60,591 nt of DNA from NCBI RefSeq assembly GCF_019448115.1, contig NZ_JAGFNY010000008.1:1-60591 (forward strand), read 5' to 3'. How positions within the stretch are numbered: position 1 is the stretch's first letter; every line of letters begins with the position of its first letter. Under the pieces are notes generated by a model. The model was not told the DNA's origin. It saw nothing but the letters and a program-made list of their open reading frames with translations, and did not search any database. The stretch is from Succinivibrio faecicola (GTDB lineage: Bacteria; Pseudomonadota; Gammaproteobacteria; Enterobacterales; Succinivibrionaceae). The position numbers and the translations under genes were made by a program. Shown here in pieces: positions 1-9,224 of the stretch.

Positions 1-278
1 TTATCAGGAGATTTTCTATAGTCACTTACTTTGCTTCTGATATCTTCAATTACAGCATATATTAGTCCAGTAGCTGTTCTATCCTGACGCTCATATAGTC
101 TTCGGATATAAGAGTAATACTCTTCTTCAACATCTTTTGAAGCAAATACAGCAAATTTAGAGTAATCACTGATTGCATCATCAATGGTATATTGAGGATC
201 TGCAGCTTTAGAACGAGAGAATCTAGATTTGTGCATTGACAAATCTAGCTCCTTTTCTATTTTTGCTATAAATCCCAT
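1..278 (-). CDS. Hypothetical protein, partial at left edge
   Basis: An ATG at 278 opens a frame that stays open for 92 codons to the window edge, so only the N-terminus is visible. An AAGGG Shine-Dalgarno lies 7 nt upstream. The visible part starts MGFIAKIEKE, is highly charged and looks helical, with an arginine-rich stretch YIRRLYERQDRTATG near residues 57-71. There is no signal peptide or membrane segment, and I do not recognise a family. A second ATG at residue 15 is a possible alternative start. It lies 180 bp downstream of the three-gene cassette on the same strand and may belong to the same island, although a separate promoter is plausible. Confidence 0.6.
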   Translation of the reverse strand, partial: MGFIAKIEKELDLSMHKSRFSRSKAADPQYTIDDAISDYSKFAVFASKDVEEEYYSYIRRLYERQDRTATGLIYAVIEDIRSKVSDYRKSPD

Positions 279-349
279 TTGATTACCCTTAATGCTTTAT
301 TTTCAAATTAAATGATAAAGGAATTAATAGGCAATTAATAGATCTAAAT

Positions 350-377
350 AATATACGTATAATACAATAGCTGTTAA
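350..377 (-). promoter_or_regulatory. Candidate promoter of the left-edge gene
   Basis: Read on the minus strand, TTAACA (377-372) and TATATT (355-350) are separated by 16 bp in a gene-free stretch about 70 bp upstream of the ATG at 278. The spacing and hexamers fit a sigma-70 promoter, but the region is so AT-rich that chance matches are likely. Confidence 0.35.
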
Positions 378-458
378 AAGAACACCTTCAAGCTAGTTGA
401 GTGATTTGATTGCAAGTATTAAGGCATAAACATAATCAAATTGTGATCTTAGTGTGCT

Positions 459-1451
459 TTAATAATTTCGCCATAATAGTTCAAAGAAATTTTGAATTTC
501 AGTTGGAAGAAGATATCCAATATTGATATAAGTAAAAACTTCGTCTGTTTTATATTCAATAGGTGGTAATTGATTATTCATCTCATGAATAGCTCTAGCT
601 ATAAATATATAATTTTTATTTTTGCAATGCGTTGACTTTAGTTTTGCATATTCTTCATTTCCACAAAGATTTCTAATCAAATAATAATCAAAATTATTTT
701 CTGTGCTATTTTTAATTCGTGCTAGAGTATATTTATTGATACTTTTCTTATGCCCCCAATAGCTGTTAAAAGTATTGTTCTTTATTACAGATGCATTCAA
801 ATACTCAGTATTTGAATTTATTGGAGCTGAAGTTCTGAAATCTAAAGTATAAAGAAATTGTTCGAAAGCATCTTTGCAACTTAGAAGTGGTAAATGAAAA
901 AATTCCTTAACAGATTCTATACTATTTATCTCGGGGGTTAGATCTATTTCATATGGTCCTGCTCCACACATCTTTAGATTTTGCGAAAAATAATTTCCTC
1001 GTATAAATTTTATTCCGGCTATTGATGCTGATTTAAATGATGAATGGAATAGATATTTTGGTATACTGTAGAAAAAGCCCGTTGATTTGTACAGAGTGAA
1101 TATATAATCAGCTAAGCCTTTTTGCTGGTCATCTGATTCATAGTTGATTGAATTAGAATCATAATTAGTATTCTCCTTGCAAAATAAATCAAGTGCTGAA
1201 AAAACTTTGTTTATTCTACTTTTTAAATGATTAACAGTGCAGGGATTATATTCATAGTCATTATTTTGAGAGTCATAGTTATCAACTAACTTATCAAATA
1301 ATGCATAAAGCCCATGTAACGCTCCTAGACTATATATTGTTTGTCTAATTATTGATTTGTCTTCAAATAATGAGTTATTAGTTATATCTTCTACAGATAT
1401 ATATTTGTTGAAAACAGAAGACAAAAAAATTAAAAAATCAGTATTCTTCAT
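459..1451 (-). CDS. Unknown protein C, last gene of three-gene cassette
   Basis: A 330-residue soluble protein, rich in Asn, Tyr and Phe, with no signal peptide, no clear membrane segment and no motif I can assign. It is the third gene of a minus-strand set. Its ATG lies inside the end of the coiled-coil gene, overlapping it by 14 bp, so translation is probably coupled. Scattered cysteines (for example the CGAGPYE segment near residue 162) do not form an obvious metal site. No function is proposed. The constant pairing with the two upstream genes suggests a subunit or partner of the same system. Confidence 0.7.
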   Translation of the reverse strand: MKNTDFLIFLSSVFNKYISVEDITNNSLFEDKSIIRQTIYSLGALHGLYALFDKLVDNYDSQNNDYEYNPCTVNHLKSRINKVFSALDLFCKENTNYDSNSINYESDDQQKGLADYIFTLYKSTGFFYSIPKYLFHSSFKSASIAGIKFIRGNYFSQNLKMCGAGPYEIDLTPEINSIESVKEFFHLPLLSCKDAFEQFLYTLDFRTSAPINSNTEYLNASVIKNNTFNSYWGHKKSINKYTLARIKNSTENNFDYYLIRNLCGNEEYAKLKSTHCKNKNYIFIARAIHEMNNQLPPIEYKTDEVFTYINIGYLLPTEIQNFFELLWRNY

Positions 1452-3534
1452 CGATATAGTCTCTGATAAGATCCTTAATATTTTCTTGAATATCTATTTT
1501 CTCTATCTCTTTTAGTTTATTAAATACAATTAATAATGGAAAAATAAGTACCAAGAAAAAGTACTCTTTAATTGATGTTATTTCTAAATTTAATCCATTA
1601 ATAGCAACGAATAGTTCATTGTATTTATTTTTTTCTGTCTGAGGTAATCCTATTGTGCTTATATAATTGATATCGGATGTTCTATAGGAGGATGCATTAT
1701 CGTTAAAAAGCGTTGATAGAATGTCTTCTTTTTCATAGCTTATAGCAGGAATTTTATTATAGTCTCGATTAATTGTTTCATCGTTTATAGTGATGTAAGT
1801 AGTTAGTATAGGAAAAAAATTTTTAAAAAAGCTCCTTGGTTCAACTATTAGATCTTCAACAAAAGGATAAGTGATAATTATGAACTTATCTGAAATAGAT
1901 GAAAATTCTGATAATTTATCTACCCACTTACCATCAAAAGGGTGTCTTACGATAATAATGTCAGAATCTGCAGTTAGTAATTCATTTTCTATGGATGGGC
2001 TGTATTTATTTGCACAATCTAATTTAAGAGGGTTTTTACCCATAACGAATCTAGCATACAAAAGAGCTATTTTTTCTGCTTCAGTACCAATTAATAGTAC
2101 GTTTTGATTGCGTTTTTGGCACCAAAGTAGAGATAGAAATAGAAAAATGGAATTTTCATTATTATTGATACCATTTTTTTTAAAATATTGTTCTACAAGT
2201 GACAATAATTCATCTTTAGTAATAACATCTTTACTATCTTCAATTATTCCATAATTCTTTAAGTATGCAATTTCTGAATTAGTATGTGTTGTCATTCCAT
2301 TTTTTGTTTCGCAGTTATTATTTTGTTGTGTATAAAAATAGTAATCTGCTAATGATGAAGGAATTTTGTTTTTTAGTGCATCAACCTTTTCTCTAAGTGC
2401 GTCTATAAAATTTTCTTCAAAAGATTTAAGTTCATTTTCTTTTATGCTTAGATTGTCTAGTTCTGTTTGTTTTTTTTCTATGGATTGTTCTAAATTTTTT
2501 AGTTCTTGTTTTTTGTCATTTAATTCTTTTTCTGTATTGTATTTTTCTGATTCTATTTCTTTTATTTGATCTTGAATTATATCTTTTGCTTCGGTAATAA
2601 AGTTCTGTTTTATTTCATGATTATTTTTAAGAATTTCTTGAATAACATTCGTTTCAAAAGTAATTTGCTCTGGATTATGAGACAAGTAATCGAATATATC
2701 GTTTAGTGCTGATTTATCGATTGTTAAAAACTCTATATTATTTGAGATAATTTCATTCTTCAAATCGTTTAGCAAAGGCTCAATTTTGCTATATTTGTCT
2801 GCTTTTAAATTGAAATTTATAATGCTGTTTATGGTTTTTATGGTTTTTATATACTTTTTTTGATCATCATTTAAGAGTGATACTGTACCTGATGAAGATG
2901 GTAAGGATTTATTTATATAAACAAAAAATGGTGAATTATCATTTTGAGGATCTTTGAGTTCTATTATTGAATCACAAGATAAATTAAATACTGATAGTTC
3001 TTCAATTCCTTCTAAAAAAAGTTTATTGGATTCTCTCTTGAAATGTTCTTTTTTTATTTCTATACATGTCACCGATTGCCCATTAAGTGAATTAGTTCCA
3101 AGTAATACTGATGTCTCTTTATTAGAATTCTGATTAAAAAAAATTTCCTCAATTCCATCTTTTAAGTTTTTTAATATATCTTTTACATCACTATAGGGAA
3201 AAGATACAACTTTTATCCAATCAGAAACAAAAGTAACTTTCGTCCATATTTTAGTATGATCATTATAATTCTCTTGTACCTCATATCTCCAAACGCCAAC
3301 TAGTCCTTTATTAAAATTATCCTGTTCTTGTCTATCTATGGATAATTTATTTTTTTTGCCATCACTTATGTTAATTATGCCTGAGATGCTATAGTTAGCA
3401 TCGATGTATGCTAAAGGCACTATACAAGGAGTTTTGTAATGAGTATTTATTTCATCATCAGTCATTCCAAGAATTAGACCTGAATCCCCTATTTTCAATG
3501 ACTTAATTTCAAATTTTTTTTCTTCTACTGCCAT
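1438..3534 (-). CDS. Coiled-coil protein B with degenerate nucleotide-binding-like domain
   Basis: A 698-residue protein. The N-terminal 300 residues are mixed alpha/beta with no recognised fold. Residues about 310-388 form a Glu/Lys-rich coiled coil (segments such as DKKQELKNLEQSIEKKQ). From about residue 475 a hydrophobic strand followed by GTEAEK sits where an AAA-type Walker A would be, and near residue 525 a DIIIVRHPFD strand resembles Walker B. The glycine-rich GxxxxGK[ST] loop is absent, so ATP hydrolysis by a classical P-loop is unlikely; this reading is inference. The gene overlaps protein A by 26 bp and protein C by 14 bp. The C-terminus holds a hydrophobic stretch, YFFLVLIFPLLIVFNKL, that could be membrane-associated. 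No family is confidently recognised. Confidence 0.7.
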   Translation of the reverse strand: MAVEEKKFEIKSLKIGDSGLILGMTDDEINTHYKTPCIVPLAYIDANYSISGIINISDGKKNKLSIDRQEQDNFNKGLVGVWRYEVQENYNDHTKIWTKVTFVSDWIKVVSFPYSDVKDILKNLKDGIEEIFFNQNSNKETSVLLGTNSLNGQSVTCIEIKKEHFKRESNKLFLEGIEELSVFNLSCDSIIELKDPQNDNSPFFVYINKSLPSSSGTVSLLNDDQKKYIKTIKTINSIINFNLKADKYSKIEPLLNDLKNEIISNNIEFLTIDKSALNDIFDYLSHNPEQITFETNVIQEILKNNHEIKQNFITEAKDIIQDQIKEIESEKYNTEKELNDKKQELKNLEQSIEKKQTELDNLSIKENELKSFEENFIDALREKVDALKNKIPSSLADYYFYTQQNNNCETKNGMTTHTNSEIAYLKNYGIIEDSKDVITKDELLSLVEQYFKKNGINNNENSIFLFLSLLWCQKRNQNVLLIGTEAEKIALLYARFVMGKNPLKLDCANKYSPSIENELLTADSDIIIVRHPFDGKWVDKLSEFSSISDKFIIITYPFVEDLIVEPRSFFKNFFPILTTYITINDETINRDYNKIPAISYEKEDILSTLFNDNASSYRTSDINYISTIGLPQTEKNKYNELFVAINGLNLEITSIKEYFFLVLIFPLLIVFNKLKEIEKIDIQENIKDLIRDYIDEEY

Positions 3535-5071
3535 GTGAATTCCTTTGTATTATCAATTCATTAATTTCTGACCATGCTTTTTTAGATATGTTTCCTTCTT
3601 TGAAGGTTTTAAGCAACAATGTATAAATCCTAGATTTACAGTCAAAATATTTTAAGATATATCCACTCGTATGGTTGATGGGAATTTTGTCTTCTAAGGA
3701 ATTAGACAATAACTTTTCAATAAAATCTAATTTGTGATTGAGCTGTTTTATTATTTTTATGAATTTTACTGAAAAAACACAATCGATACCATAATAAACC
3801 TTTAATTCATCGCCATATTGAATGAAACTAGAATCAAATATAAATTCTTCAGTTGATTTTGTTGAAAAAGATATCTTTTCTAAGGTAAAACTATTTCTTA
3901 TAATTTCTACAAAAGCATTATATTTAATTTCAAGTTTCAATTTATCTTTTGGAAGATTATTGCATACACCTTCTTCTATAATGCGATCTTTGCTATCCCT
4001 TAGAAGAATGTAACGGTCGCTGTTATTTATAAAAAATGAATTTTGAAATTCAGAATTGCATTCAAAAGTAAGTTTTTTAGAATTGATTGAATCCTTTTTG
4101 CAATTATATTTATCTATTGATTTTTCAATAGAATCTTTAAATAAATAGAATTCATCAGAATTAAATATGATATTTTTTTTATTTTTGTTTTCTTCTATTT
4201 CTTCATTATGGACAGGAAGAAGAGGAATATACTGTTCTTTTTCTTCTGGGGCTGAGTAACCTAGCGCTACTATAAGACTTGATAAGTTGTCTGTAAGCTT
4301 TCCTTTATATATTGAATATCCATTACATTGAGATATTTTTGATAATGATGATAATTCAGAGTATTTTCCACTTGTCACGAGCTCATCTTTTATCATAAAA
4401 AGATATTCGCTTCCTTTTGAAGGGGAACTATCATATACCATTTTTTTATAGTCATTCTTTTGATCGTCTGAGCTTATAATAAAAATAGCACCATTATCAT
4501 TTATTCCTTTAACATGTTTGGGCCAGAAATCTTCAATACTAGGAGAGTCATAGATAACTGAATAATATTCAAGAGGAAATTCACCTTTTTTATATGGGGC
4601 AAAAGGCAACTTTGTAATCCTATTTGGAATTACATCTTCGCCTTGAGATAAAATCACTGTTTTCCCATAGTACCTATTATGATTGAACTGAATATGATCT
4701 GGTAAAAAAGATATTAATTCATCAGAAAGTGCTGGTAGTCCAATATTAAAAGAAAAAATGTATAAATTTTCAATATAAAGGAATATTGGGTATTCCTTAA
4801 ATTCTGTTATACGCTTAATTGATGAAGAAATAACATAAGAATTGTTTAGATTTGTTTCTTCAATTTTGTACTCACAAGAAAGACTTCCATTCTTATGCCT
4901 AAAATGTGGTCTTTGATTATTAGAATGGATAAATACAAGGTACTGTTTGCAGTTAGGGCATCTGAACAAATGTGTGTTGGCTTTAATTGTTTTTTTGAAT
5001 TTTAAAGCCATATCTTTTGCTGTTACTTTGTTCCAGTTTTCTCTACAATATTCTGCACATTCTAATCCCAT
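3509..5071 (-). CDS. CoiA-like zinc-binding-domain protein A, first gene of cassette
   Basis: A 520-residue protein. Its N-terminus carries C38-P-N-C41, then RPHFRH (H56, H59) and C66. This spacing resembles the N-terminal zinc-binding segment of competence CoiA-like proteins. The remainder is not recognised, and I cannot locate the CoiA nuclease motif. It is the promoter-proximal gene of the minus-strand cassette. A GGAG lies 18 nt upstream of the ATG, too far for a good Shine-Dalgarno, so the start is moderately uncertain. CoiA-like modules occur in DNA-processing and presumed defence proteins, so nucleic-acid binding is a reasonable guess. The surrounding DNA is strongly AT-rich with long A and T runs, unlike the ribosomal genes that follow. 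Confidence 0.7.
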   Translation of the reverse strand: MGLECAEYCRENWNKVTAKDMALKFKKTIKANTHLFRCPNCKQYLVFIHSNNQRPHFRHKNGSLSCEYKIEETNLNNSYVISSSIKRITEFKEYPIFLYIENLYIFSFNIGLPALSDELISFLPDHIQFNHNRYYGKTVILSQGEDVIPNRITKLPFAPYKKGEFPLEYYSVIYDSPSIEDFWPKHVKGINDNGAIFIISSDDQKNDYKKMVYDSSPSKGSEYLFMIKDELVTSGKYSELSSLSKISQCNGYSIYKGKLTDNLSSLIVALGYSAPEEKEQYIPLLPVHNEEIEENKNKKNIIFNSDEFYLFKDSIEKSIDKYNCKKDSINSKKLTFECNSEFQNSFFINNSDRYILLRDSKDRIIEEGVCNNLPKDKLKLEIKYNAFVEIIRNSFTLEKISFSTKSTEEFIFDSSFIQYGDELKVYYGIDCVFSVKFIKIIKQLNHKLDFIEKLLSNSLEDKIPINHTSGYILKYFDCKSRIYTLLLKTFKEGNISKKAWSEINELIIQRNSHGSRRKKI

Positions 5072-5436
5072 AACAGAATGTAATTCTCCAATCGGTTATT
5101 CACTGCAAAACGACGATTAGCATTATTCTATACTGAACAAGATATTATTATGCATGATGTAAGAAAGATCTTGTGATCAGTGATAATAATAAAAACACAT
5201 AACATGTATGAATAATATTGTGGTTCCTGCTGCCGTTTTCTTTCTTATTGACACATTTTTATCCTTTGTACTCACACAATAATGTCATTTCTCAATTGTT
5301 GAATTTCATATTTCTTCTAGATGATTTTGTATCTTTCATGATTTATAAATGATTGTGATTCAGAATAGTTATAAAAGAATTAAGACAAATGATACGAAAT
5401 AAGATAGAATTTCACAAAGAATTTTGAGGAATTACT
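5072..5436. other. 365-bp divergent intergenic region between cassette and pyrE
   Basis: This gap separates the minus-strand cassette from plus-strand pyrE and must hold both promoters. I see only weak candidates. A TTGACA at 5248-5253 has no matching -10 at 16-18 bp. On the minus strand a TATAGA-like element sits about 60 bp before the cassette ATG, without a clear -35. No ORF, tRNA or strong terminator is visible. No rph gene or rph-type U-tract attenuator precedes pyrE, unlike in E. coli. Confidence 0.4.
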
Positions 5437-6078
5437 ATGCAGAACTATCAAAAAAAATTTATTGAACTTGCTTTAAAAAAAGGCGTTTTAAAATTCGGAT
5501 CATTTGTTCTGAAATCAGGTAGAACAAGCCCTTATTTTTTCAATGCAGGTGGATTTAATACTGGTGAGGATCTTCAGATCCTAGGTTCATGCTATGCACA
5601 TGCTATTGTAGAAGCTGGAATTAAATTTGATGTTTTATTTGGCCCTGCATACAAGGGTATTCCATTAGCTTGTGCAGCATCCATTGCTCTTGCAACCGAA
5701 CATAACAAAAATACACCATGGTGTTTTAACAGAAAAGAGAAGAAGGATCATGGCGAAGGTGGAAATCTTGTTGGTGCACCATTAGCTGGTGATGTTCTTC
5801 TTGTTGATGATGTTATCACAGCTGGAACTGCAATTCGTGAATCAGAAGAGATCATTAAGGCAAACGGTGCTAATTTCAAGTATGCGATTATTGCTTTAAA
5901 TCGTCAGGAAAAGGGCAAAACTCAGTTAAGTGCAATTGCAGAAGCTGAAAGAGATATCGGAATCAAGATCATTTCTATTGTTACCTTAGACGATCTTATC
6001 AAGTATATTGAACAGGATGATTCACTAAAAGAGCATCTTCCTGCAATGTTAGCTTATCGCGAGCAGTATGGTGCTTAA
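5437..6078 (+). CDS. pyrE: Orotate phosphoribosyltransferase
   Basis: Converts orotate and PRPP to orotidine 5'-monophosphate in de novo pyrimidine synthesis. The 213-residue length matches the family. The PRPP-binding motif [14 protein letters not shown] lies near residues 120-133 and the N-terminal [13 protein letters not shown] near 28-40. A GAGGAATTACT Shine-Dalgarno precedes the ATG. It stands as a single transcription unit closed by a hairpin at 6101-6129. pyrB and pyrI occur about 48 kb away in the same window. Confidence 0.97.
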   Translation: MQNYQKKFIELALKKGVLKFGSFVLKSGRTSPYFFNAGGFNTGEDLQILGSCYAHAIVEAGIKFDVLFGPAYKGIPLACAASIALATEHNKNTPWCFNRKEKKDHGEGGNLVGAPLAGDVLLVDDVITAGTAIRESEEIIKANGANFKYAIIALNRQEKGKTQLSAIAEAERDIGIKIISIVTLDDLIKYIEQDDSLKEHLPAMLAYREQYGA

Positions 6079-6100
6079 GTTTTATTATTCCTATCTGAAA

Positions 6101-6135
6101 CCTATAAATATTCACATAGTATTTATAGGTTTTAC
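6101..6135. terminator. Intrinsic terminator between pyrE and queH
   Basis: CCTATAAATA (6101-6110) pairs perfectly with TATTTATAGG (6120-6129) over a 9-nt loop and is followed by TTTTACTTT on the plus strand. It lies between convergent pyrE and queH, and the stem could serve both directions, although the U-tract favours pyrE. Confidence 0.8.
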
Positions 6136-6758
6136 TTTCTGTAGCTGTCTTTATTTATTGAAAATTCGCAGCCGCAGTACTGCTGATTATAAAAATCAAT
6201 TTCCTTAACAAGCTGATATCTTCTTTCAACAAGACCTTCTTTTCTCCAGTCTTGATCCCAGTACTTTATTCTTGTTTTTTCCTGAGCATAAAAACCTGCA
6301 GCATCAACCTGTTTTTTACTTTTCCATCTTGATGTACATAAAGTTGTAGCAAAGAGATTGATGTTTCTTTGTTTTGCTATCTGTGCTGTGACAAGTAGGC
6401 GGTGTTTGAAACACATAAGACATCTGTTTCCTCTTTCAGGTTCATCTTCTAAACCTCTTACCGAATCAAGATATTCTTGATGGTTATAATCACCGATGAT
6501 GTATTCAAGTCCAACCTGCTTGCAAAGACAGATCCATTCATCGCGTCTTTTTATATATTCATCCTCAGGATAGATATTAGGATTATAAAAAAACATCAAA
6601 GGCTTTATATGGTTTACTAACAGACACTGAACCTGTCCAATAGAGCAAGGGGCACAGCAACAGTGAAGTACAACGCCATTTGCACCTTCAGGAAGAACAA
6701 GATCTTTTTTAGGTGAGTCTTCTAAGTAATTTTCTGGAAGAGTAAAAGTATAATTCAT
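6132..6758 (-). CDS. queH: Epoxyqueuosine reductase QueH
   Basis: Reduces epoxyqueuosine to queuosine in tRNA, the last step of queuosine synthesis; QueH is the non-homologous alternative to QueG. The 208-residue protein has the family's paired and spaced cysteines: HCCCAPCS near residues 32-39, RCLMC near 116, and YCGC close to the C-terminus, which together can bind an Fe-S cluster and metal. The segment YNPNIYP near residue 58 is also typical. It is convergent with pyrE and divergent from the phosphoethanolamine transferase gene 63 bp away. Confidence 0.93.
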   Translation of the reverse strand: MNYTFTLPENYLEDSPKKDLVLPEGANGVVLHCCCAPCSIGQVQCLLVNHIKPLMFFYNPNIYPEDEYIKRRDEWICLCKQVGLEYIIGDYNHQEYLDSVRGLEDEPERGNRCLMCFKHRLLVTAQIAKQRNINLFATTLCTSRWKSKKQVDAAGFYAQEKTRIKYWDQDWRKEGLVERRYQLVKEIDFYNQQYCGCEFSINKDSYRK

Positions 6759-6821
6759 GCTTATATTTTGAATAGAAATAATAGTTGACGTATTATATAA
6801 AAAATTTTTTCTGACGGGGGC

Positions 6822-8612
6822 ATGTTGATGGATTTTATCAGATTTTCTTTAAAGGCAGCTTGTCCGGTATTACTCTCATTGCTGTATTATTCTATTTACG
6901 GCTTGTCATTAAGAAGTTATGTATCATTCAGTGTTTATACCTTGTCATCTCTGACGATTTTTATTGCTGCACTGTACTTTTCTGGCATAAAGAAGGATAT
7001 AAGGACACTAGCTGCATTTTTTATATATCTTTTTACCTATATGAGTGTTTATCTCATAGCTTTAGGTCTTAATCTGAACACAAATCTAATAGATGTAGTA
7101 AAAGGTCTAGATTTTTCGCTTATATCATTGAGCTTTGTTATAACATCAATTGCACTGCTTGGTCAGAAAAACTGCCATTTATCTTTTGTTAAAGGTTTAG
7201 TATTTGTAATTATTGTTATTCTATCTTTATTGTTGCCTCTTATTTTTGAATCATATTTTGTAGCAACAGGATCTCTTCTTTCATCAGACATAATTATTGC
7301 ACTTGCTCAGACAAATCCTCAGGAAGGAAAGGAGTTCTTTTTAAGTAATGTAAGTTTAAGCTGGGGCGTGGCTTTTCTTTTTCTGGTTTTTGTTATGCTT
7401 TTAAACATATTTGCTCTAAAAAGAGTTCAGATGTCTTTAAGAGTCAGTAAATCAAGTGCATTTTCCTTACTTTTATGCCTTATAGGAGCAATTGTTCTTG
7501 CACTTCCAAGAATGGATTATCTTCCTTTTTCAGTAGTTAACGTTACCTCAAAGCAGCTAGATAATTTCAATAAATATAAGGAGCTCAAAAACATTAGAGC
7601 GCAGAAACTATCAAAGCTTAAAGGTTTAACTCAGAATAATGAATTAGCAGACGATCCTGGCCTTTATGTAGTTGTAGTAGGGGAATCAAATAATGCATCA
7701 AGGATGTCCGTTTTCGGAGCAGTAAGAAACACCTTCCCATTGCTTAAAAAGAGAGTTTTGAATAATGAAGCCTTTATATACAAAAATGTATATTCATCTT
7801 GGCCTCAAACAGTACAGGCCTTGTCATATGCCTTAACTCAGGCAAATCAGTATCAGAGCATTGATGTGGTCGAGTCCTATTCACTAATAGAAATTGCAAA
7901 AAGCTTAGGATTTGAAACATACTGGCTTTCTAATCAGAGAAAATTTGGAATGTATGAAACTCCTATTACTGTAATAGCATCCACAGCAGATCATGAAATA
8001 TGGACTAATGGATCTGCAAAGATGGAAGGAGTTTACTATGATTATGAGCTCGTAAAGAGGTTTAAAAAAATAAAAGTAGACAAAAAAGCTCTGATTATCA
8101 TACATCTAATGGGATCTCATCAGAAATATGACAGAAGAGTTCCAAATGAATTCAAAACATTTAAAACAGAGGATAGTGTAATAGATTCATATGATGACAC
8201 TCTGTTCTATACAGATTATGTAGTAGATTCTATATACAAGGAAGCTTTAAAAAACAAAAACTTCAGAGCAATGGTATATTTTTCTGATCATGGCGAAGAT
8301 CCATACCTTATGGGAGGGCATGATCCTGAAAATGTAACAATTGATATGCTGCATGTACCATTAGTTGTTTATTTGTCGGATAGTTATAAAAAGTTACAGC
8401 CAATAAAGGCAGAAATGTTCAAAGAAAGACAGAATGCTTATTTTTCAAATGATCTGATATTCAATCTTGTAATTTCGATGCTTGGTATAGAAGGTGTGCC
8501 AGATAGTGAAAATAGATTAGACCTTTTACACAAAGAATACGATATAAATGCTGATTCTTTAAAACTGATGTATGGAAAAAATACATTAGAAAACATAAAA
8601 AAACAAAAATAA
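6822..8612 (+). CDS. Phosphoethanolamine transferase (EptA/EptC-like, sulfatase superfamily)
   Basis: Inner-membrane enzyme expected to transfer phosphoethanolamine from phosphatidylethanolamine to lipid A or core sugar. About five hydrophobic segments fill residues 1-235, followed by a periplasmic catalytic domain. The nucleophile region reads GESNNASRMSVFG near residue 287; this is the EptC-like pattern, and the third position, usually Thr in EptA, is Ser here. Metal ligands appear in SDHG near 488 and GGHD near 499. The length of 596 aa fits the family. Which acceptor it uses cannot be told from sequence. It is monocistronic, and no strong terminator is visible before the S10 promoter. Confidence 0.88.
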   Translation: MLMDFIRFSLKAACPVLLSLLYYSIYGLSLRSYVSFSVYTLSSLTIFIAALYFSGIKKDIRTLAAFFIYLFTYMSVYLIALGLNLNTNLIDVVKGLDFSLISLSFVITSIALLGQKNCHLSFVKGLVFVIIVILSLLLPLIFESYFVATGSLLSSDIIIALAQTNPQEGKEFFLSNVSLSWGVAFLFLVFVMLLNIFALKRVQMSLRVSKSSAFSLLLCLIGAIVLALPRMDYLPFSVVNVTSKQLDNFNKYKELKNIRAQKLSKLKGLTQNNELADDPGLYVVVVGESNNASRMSVFGAVRNTFPLLKKRVLNNEAFIYKNVYSSWPQTVQALSYALTQANQYQSIDVVESYSLIEIAKSLGFETYWLSNQRKFGMYETPITVIASTADHEIWTNGSAKMEGVYYDYELVKRFKKIKVDKKALIIIHLMGSHQKYDRRVPNEFKTFKTEDSVIDSYDDTLFYTDYVVDSIYKEALKNKNFRAMVYFSDHGEDPYLMGGHDPENVTIDMLHVPLVVYLSDSYKKLQPIKAEMFKERQNAYFSNDLIFNLVISMLGIEGVPDSENRLDLLHKEYDINADSLKLMYGKNTLENIKKQK

Positions 8613-8666
8613 AAACAATATAAAACAATAAGATAAAAGTAAATTTTATTGCATACTAAAAAATAG

Positions 8667-8694
8667 TTGATATTTTTCGCAAATTGTGTAAAAT
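8667..8694 (+). promoter_or_regulatory. S10 operon promoter
   Basis: TTGATA (8667-8672) and TAAAAT (8689-8694) are separated by 16 bp, about 200 bp upstream of rpsJ. The expected start is near 8701, which gives a leader of about 190 nt, similar in size to the E. coli S10 leader. Confidence 0.7.
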
Positions 8695-8700
8695 ATTCGA

Positions 8701-9206
<506 letters not shown>

Positions 9207-9224
9207 CAATAGGGGATAAATACA

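Noticed and set aside
2366-2569. Ser/Phe-rich plus-strand frame inside the coiled-coil gene
   Set aside because: It is the complement of the Glu/Lys repeat of the coiled coil, a common artefact.
5248-5290. TTGACA as a pyrE promoter
   Set aside because: No acceptable -10 hexamer at 16-18 bp; nearest TAATGT is 26 bp away.
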